Part shown: positions 59,431 to 64,000 of the stretch, piece by piece | Position numbering within the stretch: position 1 is the stretch's first letter | How the letters are laid out: every line of letters starts with the position of its first letter | Source of the DNA: Lentisphaeraceae bacterium | Lineage (GTDB): Bacteria > Verrucomicrobiota > Lentisphaeria > Lentisphaerales > Lentisphaeraceae | Assembly (NCBI GenBank): GCA_021232515.1 | Contig: JAJPOQ010000108.1 | Span: forward strand, 40,240 to 104,239 | Reading direction: 5' to 3' | DNA length: 64,000 nucleotides | Made by a program: the position numbers and the translations under genes | Notes under the pieces: generated by a model | The model's input: only the letters and a program-made list of their open reading frames with translations | Told to the model about the DNA's origin: nothing | The model's database searches: none

Positions 59431-61271
59431 ATTTAAGAATGACAGCTTTAAAGTCTCTCGCTGCCATATCTTTTGTGGCCTTAACTTCTTGTAGCACTTA
59501 TGTGCCAGACGAAAGTTTAACAAAAGAAGTACATGTTTGGGGAAAAGGTAAGGATGATTCGGCAGCAAGAGTTGCTTTGAGAAATGCAACACATCGAGCA
59601 TCAACGGATGAAGTACTTAGAGAAAAGCATGAAGCAGATTTAATTTTCGCGCTGAAGAAGTCCAAAGACACTTCGAGTCAGATTTTCTTTGTTCATGAGT
59701 TGAAGTTGATCGGACAAGATGATGCGCTTGAAGCTTTGAGTACATTTATCAAAAATGACGCAGTTGGTCCCCATGCGGTTATGGCCATGCAGTATATTCA
59801 CACTGCCGGCTTTGATGCAGAGACTGTGTTGAATGAAGCTTTGCCGACCTCTCAAGGAAAAACTAAAGTCGCAGTTGTGAAGGCTCTAGGTTCGATAAGG
59901 TCATCCGATTCTTTAGAAACTCTAGAGGTATTGATGACTTCGCAAGACAAAGTTTTGCGTTATGCTGCTATTCGTTCTGTGGCAAATATTGGTGATTCCG
60001 ATTCTGCCGAAAAATTAATGACTCAGATCTCTAAAGAGAAAGGATTTTGGCGTAATAAAGTAATAACTTGGAACTTCCTCTATGCACGAAATTTAGCTGA
60101 AAGTGATGAGGACGATGCAGCCGATCATTGTCTAGGTATTTTATCAAAGCTAGATAAGAATAAAGATGTTCACCTTTACGTAAATGGCCTTTCTAGTTTG
60201 GCTGAAATTCGTGGAGACTCTTTTACTGGTGATTTAATTGAAGACCTTCAAGATTCAAACGATCGTGTAGCGGAAGGAGTGTCTAGACTGCTAGAGCACA
60301 GTACGGATACGAGTGTGAACTCGAAGCTAATTCAGTTATTTACTAAAGCTAAACCGTATACTCAAGAATTAATTTTAAAGGTTGTGCTAAATCGAGGCGA
60401 TAAAGATGCATCGAACTTAGTTGCGCAGTCTTTAAAAAGCAGTGATGAGGGAGTGCGAACTCAAGCCGCTAGACTGAGTATAGAAGTAAGTGCAAGTTTA
60501 GTAGTTCCTGGTTTACTTGATTTGGTTTTGAATGGTACCACTAAAGATCAATCCGAAGCAGTGAAGGCCTTATCCCGAATTCCAACAGATCAATCGTCTG
60601 CATCAATCCGAAAAGTTTATTTAAGTGCAAATGACTCAGCCAAGATTAAACTCTTGGCGATACTCGCAGGTAAGAGTGATAGTGCAAATGCAGACCTCGT
60701 TTTAGCTGCCACTTTGGATGCGGATAAAAAGGTCAGTAAAGCCGCGTTTAGTGCTCTGAAAGGCATAGCCGAAGAAAGACAAGTTCCACAATTGTTGACG
60801 ATGGTTGCGAAAGCAAGTTCTTCGTCGCAAATGCGTGGTTATCAAGCAGCTCTTGTAACGGCGTCTTTGAGTAATGTCGATGCTGTTGCCGATCAAGTTG
60901 TAAAGGCTGTGAATATGAATGCAAGTGCAAAGTCAAATCTCGCCCTTATTCAGGTGTTGAGTCGCCTTGGTGGAAATGCAGCCTTTAAAGGCTTACAAAG
61001 TTTCTATGAAAAAGGCTCGCCGGTTGTTCAAAAAGAAGCTATGCGCTCTTTAGCTAAATGGTCGTCAATTAATGATGTCGAGGCACTATTGAAAATGACG
61101 AGTTCTTTAGCGGTCTCAGAGAGAACTCTGATGACTAGAGGCCTTTCTAGTTTGATTGGTAATTCACTGTTGAGTATTGATGAAAAGAAAGACTTGCTTA
61201 ACAGAACTGCAGCTTTGGCAGATGACTCTGAAAAGGCTAGGATAAAAGGCTTGGTCGCGAAACTGAAATAA
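59427..61271 (+). CDS. HEAT-repeat lipoprotein, 614 aa
   Basis: The N-terminus has a lipobox (ISFVALTSC), so the mature protein begins at Cys and is lipid-anchored. The rest is a solenoid of HEAT/PBS-lyase-type repeats, for example VAVVKALGSIRSSDSLETLE, VLRYAAIRSVANIGDSDSAE and VVQKEAMRSLAKWSSINDVE. Such lipoproteins often serve as docking scaffolds. It overlaps the Gfo/Idh gene by 4 bp and is followed by a strong terminator. Confidence 0.85.
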   Translation: MNLRMTALKSLAAISFVALTSCSTYVPDESLTKEVHVWGKGKDDSAARVALRNATHRASTDEVLREKHEADLIFALKKSKDTSSQIFFVHELKLIGQDDALEALSTFIKNDAVGPHAVMAMQYIHTAGFDAETVLNEALPTSQGKTKVAVVKALGSIRSSDSLETLEVLMTSQDKVLRYAAIRSVANIGDSDSAEKLMTQISKEKGFWRNKVITWNFLYARNLAESDEDDAADHCLGILSKLDKNKDVHLYVNGLSSLAEIRGDSFTGDLIEDLQDSNDRVAEGVSRLLEHSTDTSVNSKLIQLFTKAKPYTQELILKVVLNRGDKDASNLVAQSLKSSDEGVRTQAARLSIEVSASLVVPGLLDLVLNGTTKDQSEAVKALSRIPTDQSSASIRKVYLSANDSAKIKLLAILAGKSDSANADLVLAATLDADKKVSKAAFSALKGIAEERQVPQLLTMVAKASSSSQMRGYQAALVTASLSNVDAVADQVVKAVNMNASAKSNLALIQVLSRLGGNAAFKGLQSFYEKGSPVVQKEAMRSLAKWSSINDVEALLKMTSSLAVSERTLMTRGLSSLIGNSLLSIDEKKDLLNRTAALADDSEKARIKGLVAKLK

Positions 61272-61293
61272 ACTTTAGAAAATGCAATTTGAT

Positions 61294-61320
61294 AAAGGCC
61301 GCTGAAATCTAGCGGCCTTT
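61294..61320. terminator. Bidirectional intrinsic terminator
   Basis: A perfect 10-bp stem AAAGGCCGCT/AGCGGCCTTT has a 7-base loop. It lies between the convergent HEAT lipoprotein and Spo0M-like genes and can serve both strands, though T-runs are short. Confidence 0.85.
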
Positions 61321-61327
61321 AGTGTTT

Positions 61328-61798
61328 TTAGATGTTTAGTTTAACCCAACCTGAGTCTGGGTCATTGCCAAAACAATCGAGACCAGCATAAACTTCGTAA
61401 TAGTGGCTTGAGTAACGACCTTTGTATTGAGGTGGAGCAGATTCTGGAATGTTGACTTCGATTGTCCATTCGTCAGAAGCATCAGCATCTATTTCACCAC
61501 TTGAAGATACAGTCATCTCTTGTTCAAAAGTAGTATGGCTTGCATAGACAGTCTCAGTTTTTCTGTGAGATTCGCCATCGCTATCATAGATGACATCAGT
61601 ATCAGGAACTTCGATTTCCTCCTGACCACGAATTGTTAGATAAACGCGATCGTACTTTACATCACTTCCCTGTGATTGTGCCCTAACAGTAATATTAAAA
61701 GGCTGACCGATTTTAGGAGTCTCTGCATCGACATAAACTTTTGCAGCACCACCAGTTATTACATTTTTCATTGATTTGATTTTATCAAAGAAGCCCAT
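61328..61798 (-). CDS. Spo0M/arrestin-like protein
   Basis: The 156-aa beta-rich protein resembles the sporulation-control (Spo0M) family with an arrestin-like fold: VYVDAETPKIGQPFNITVRA, YDRVYLTIRGQEEIEV and WTIEVNIPESAPPQYKGRYS, the last being the clearest family-like segment. Outside sporulating bacteria the role of these proteins is unclear. It has its own upstream region (186 bp, divergent from the methyltransferase gene) and shares a terminator with the HEAT gene. Confidence 0.6.
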   Translation of the reverse strand: MGFFDKIKSMKNVITGGAAKVYVDAETPKIGQPFNITVRAQSQGSDVKYDRVYLTIRGQEEIEVPDTDVIYDSDGESHRKTETVYASHTTFEQEMTVSSSGEIDADASDEWTIEVNIPESAPPQYKGRYSSHYYEVYAGLDCFGNDPDSGWVKLNI

Positions 61799-61993
61799 TC
61801 CAACATCCTTTTTAAATTTTTTGGAGAATCTACTCTAACATCAGTCTTTAGATTCTAATAGATTATCCTCTCATAAAATTATTTTTTTATTTGAAAAATC
61901 TTATGTGGCTAGGTCCATGCATCATTCCCTAAAATCCTTGTTGGTATAAGAGGTGCGCTTATTTCTGTTAAAAAGATAATTAAGGTGATCCAA

Positions 61994-62893
61994 GTGGCAA
62001 TATTAAGTGAAACAGATGTGAATGAGGAATGTTTGGTAGGCGAATGGGTAAAACTTGCCGAGTTAAAAGAGGACTCTGGAAAGCCTAAAGAGGCGCTTTC
62101 TTTGTATCATAAAGCCGTTCGTGCAGAGCCGGACAATTTAGAGATTCGTTGCAAGTATGCACTTTGTTGTGCCATGTGTGGTAGAGCAGAGAAAGCCATT
62201 GATCTACTTTGCGAAATACTTGATAACAATTCAGAATATATGCTAGCCCTAGAAAGTTTAGGAAAAGTTATGGCCTACTTAGGTTATCAATGTGGCTCAA
62301 AAGGTTGGTTTACTTTGTATGAATCGGGTTTTCTATATAGAACTATTCAGTCACTTGAAAGTGATGCACCAGTCATTGTTGAACTAGGGAGTTGTTTTGG
62401 CTTGAGTAGTATGATCATTGCCAAAGCACTTAAAAATAAGCCCAATGCAAAGATCTACTGCGTCGATGCCTGGGAAGGTGATGGCTCAAGTGTTTTTGGC
62501 GACACTCGAGAGTTTATCCAAGGACAGGCTCAGGAAGGTTTGAAGTTTATAGATATTTTTAAAGGAAATATGGAAAGAGCTGGGGTTTTACATCAACTGA
62601 CACCAACTCAAGGTTATACAACCGAAGTGGTTAAAACTTGGCAAGAACAGGCAGATATAGTTTTTGTAGATGCAGATCACAGTTATGAAGGCGTAAGAGC
62701 TGACGTAAAAAACTGGAAAGACTTTGTGAAGGTCGGGGGATTACTGTTGATGCACGATGTAGAATTACTAGAAGCCGGTAGTAAAAAAGACTCAGGACCA
62801 GGTTTGGTTGTTCAAGAGTTTTTAGGAGATGACTCTAACTATGCCCCAGGCATTTTAGTTGATACCTTATACGCTGCAGAGAGAATAAAGTGA
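61994..62893 (+). CDS. TPR + class I SAM-dependent methyltransferase
   Basis: The GTG at 61994 is six bases after AAGGTG and is preferred to the GTG at 61985. The N-terminal ~100 residues hold two or three TPRs (EALSLYHKAVRAEPDNLEIR). A Methyltransf_24-like domain follows with motif I VELGSCFGLSSMIIAKAL, CVDAWEGDG and IVFVDADHSYEGVRADVKNW. This domain type occurs in glycan and O-methyl transfer. TPR fusion suggests protein-linked substrates, but none can be named. Confidence 0.85.
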   Translation: MAILSETDVNEECLVGEWVKLAELKEDSGKPKEALSLYHKAVRAEPDNLEIRCKYALCCAMCGRAEKAIDLLCEILDNNSEYMLALESLGKVMAYLGYQCGSKGWFTLYESGFLYRTIQSLESDAPVIVELGSCFGLSSMIIAKALKNKPNAKIYCVDAWEGDGSSVFGDTREFIQGQAQEGLKFIDIFKGNMERAGVLHQLTPTQGYTTEVVKTWQEQADIVFVDADHSYEGVRADVKNWKDFVKVGGLLLMHDVELLEAGSKKDSGPGLVVQEFLGDDSNYAPGILVDTLYAAERIK

Positions 62894-62990
62894 AGATTTA
62901 GTTAAATTCTGCTTTAAATTTAAAAATTAATATTTTCCTAAGAATTCCTTAATAGAAGGCAGGTAAGCTGTCAAAAATTAAGGAAAATAA

Positions 62991-63797
62991 ATGACTAAAA
63001 CACACTCGTTCTTGGTGTTGGCTATATCAATGTTCTTTTTGTCTAGTTACACAAGTAAGCCTCAAACAGTCCATGCTTATCAACTCTCGGAAGTTCAAAC
63101 AATTGAAGGAATAGAGGATTTATCTGGAATCACTTTTTCTGAATCTTCACAGACATTTTGGGTGGTGAACAATTCCCCCGAGTTACTTATAGAGATAGAT
63201 CAATTTGGACGTAAACTGCGAAGCTTGCCTTTTAGTGAGGAAATCAAAGATACAGAGGACATCGCTTGGATTAAGGATGATCTTTTTGCCGTGGTTGAAG
63301 AAGTCGAGAATCGAGTCTTGATCATTAAAGTTCTTCCTACGGATCTTGAAATTAGTATGAAGAATGTGGTTCAGTCTTGGACGGCTCCCGGTGACTTCAA
63401 GAAGAATAAAGGTCTTGAAAGTATTGCTTACGATCGCGTTTCAAATAAGCTTTGGTGCTCTTCTGAAAAATATCCAATTCGCTTTTTTGAAGTCAACTTC
63501 ATTGATGGAGAATTGATCGGAAATGAGATCATGAAAGATTCATTAATTTGCCATGAAGTCGGAGATATCTCTTCCATGACTTTTCATGAAAATAACCCAG
63601 TACTTTTAAGTGACGACTCAAACATGGCTTTGTTTTTAAATGATCAACAGAAAGAAAAAGGTAGACTCTTGTTTTCTTCTGGATTAAATGGTTTAAGTGA
63701 TAGCATTGAGCAGCCAGAAGGGATTCTTTTTAAAAATGACAAGCTTTATGTAGTCAGCGAGCCAAATCAGATTTACATCTTCGAAAAAGCTCAATAA
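62991..63797 (+). CDS. Exported SdiA-regulated-type (YjiK-like) beta-propeller protein
   Basis: A hydrophobic signal (SFLVLAISMFFLSSY) is followed by a propeller pattern typical of the SdiA-regulated domain: DLSGITFSESSQTFWVVNNS, DTEDIAWIKDDLFAVVEEV, LESIAYDRVSNKLWCSSEK and QPEGILFKNDKLYVVSEPN. The function is unknown in all members. It stands alone, with AAGGAAA before the ATG. Confidence 0.78.
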   Translation: MTKTHSFLVLAISMFFLSSYTSKPQTVHAYQLSEVQTIEGIEDLSGITFSESSQTFWVVNNSPELLIEIDQFGRKLRSLPFSEEIKDTEDIAWIKDDLFAVVEEVENRVLIIKVLPTDLEISMKNVVQSWTAPGDFKKNKGLESIAYDRVSNKLWCSSEKYPIRFFEVNFIDGELIGNEIMKDSLICHEVGDISSMTFHENNPVLLSDDSNMALFLNDQQKEKGRLLFSSGLNGLSDSIEQPEGILFKNDKLYVVSEPNQIYIFEKAQ

Positions 63798-64000
63798 TTT
63801 ACTCGGAGCTTTATTGTGATAACGATCCCACTATTTACCTGGCACACTATCGCCTAATTAACTATTTGCCTATTGCTATATAAGAGAGTTATGAATGAAT
63901 AAACGTCAGCCGTCAGAGCTGTAAGTTTTATTCTTTCTAACTCTCTATCCTCCAGGGGGTCTGGGGGATTTTCCATAAAAATATTGGCAAAAAAGTGAGG
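63798..64000. other. Terminal intergenic stretch
   Basis: No gene or hairpin of note is visible to the end of the window. The sequence contains a G-rich tract (CCAGGGGGTCTGGGGG) at about 63952-63967. Confidence 0.4.

Overview
The window is AT-rich, gene-dense bacterial DNA. Several features suggest the PVC superphylum, most likely a Lentisphaerota (Lentisphaera-like) organism: an ECF sigma factor coupled to a FecR/LamG anti-sigma-type protein, a TAT-exported Gfo/Idh/MocA oxidoreductase, a type III glutamine synthetase, DUF1573/MauE-type envelope genes, and an ExbB plus multi-ExbD cluster with very large TPR proteins. This assignment is inference from gene content; there is no rRNA in the window to confirm it.

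Chromosomal left part (1-33,025): the end of a lipoate ligase gene; a FIST sensor; ECF sigma/FecR-LamG; a leftward rhodanese-thiD-ribD operon; a pilB-pilT-pilC type IV pilus motor operon; and an envelope energy-transduction cluster (1012-aa TPR protein, secreted TPR protein, ExbB, three ExbDs). Next comes an operon of a zinc-ribbon pseudokinase, a SUI1/YciH-like factor, prfB with its programmed +1 frameshift, and a PPDK-like enzyme with a decayed N-terminal half. After that are GDSL esterase, LON-domain and aroK genes, a DUF1573/rhodanese/MauE group, glnN with a strong terminator, heptamer repeats, a small basic protein and def.

Integrated element (33,032-57,397, about 24.4 kb): it is bounded by a direct repeat of the 5' part of a tRNA-Pro(GGG) gene. 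The tRNA-Pro promoter region is duplicated as well, as two divergent copies. The left end carries a tyrosine recombinase, an HTH regulator with an operator-like palindrome, an excisionase-like HTH protein and a MobA/MobL mobilisation operon with a gene nested inside mobA. The rest is an anti-phage-type cargo. One part is a leftward TIR-like / caspase-like / TIR-like operon. The other is a rightward operon of SNF2-family helicase, very long Mod-like adenine methyltransferase, AlbA_2/HATPase protein, type III Res-like helicase-nuclease, GIY-YIG protein, secreted protein and PD-(D/E)XK-like nuclease. A metallophosphoesterase and an unknown gene follow. A 56-bp tandem repeat array lies inside the large operon.

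Right chromosomal part (57,371-64,000): the intact tRNA-Pro, a DUF2007/zinc-ribbon protein, the Gfo/Idh/MocA oxidoreductase coupled to a HEAT-repeat lipoprotein, a Spo0M-like protein, a TPR-methyltransferase and an SdiA-regulated-type beta-propeller.

The strongest candidates for something new are the TIR/caspase/TIR module, whose second TIR protein carries a cysteine motif and a glycine-zipper segment; the four-gene helicase/methylase/AlbA_2/Res system with its repeat array; and the promoter-replacing mode of integration at tRNA-Pro.
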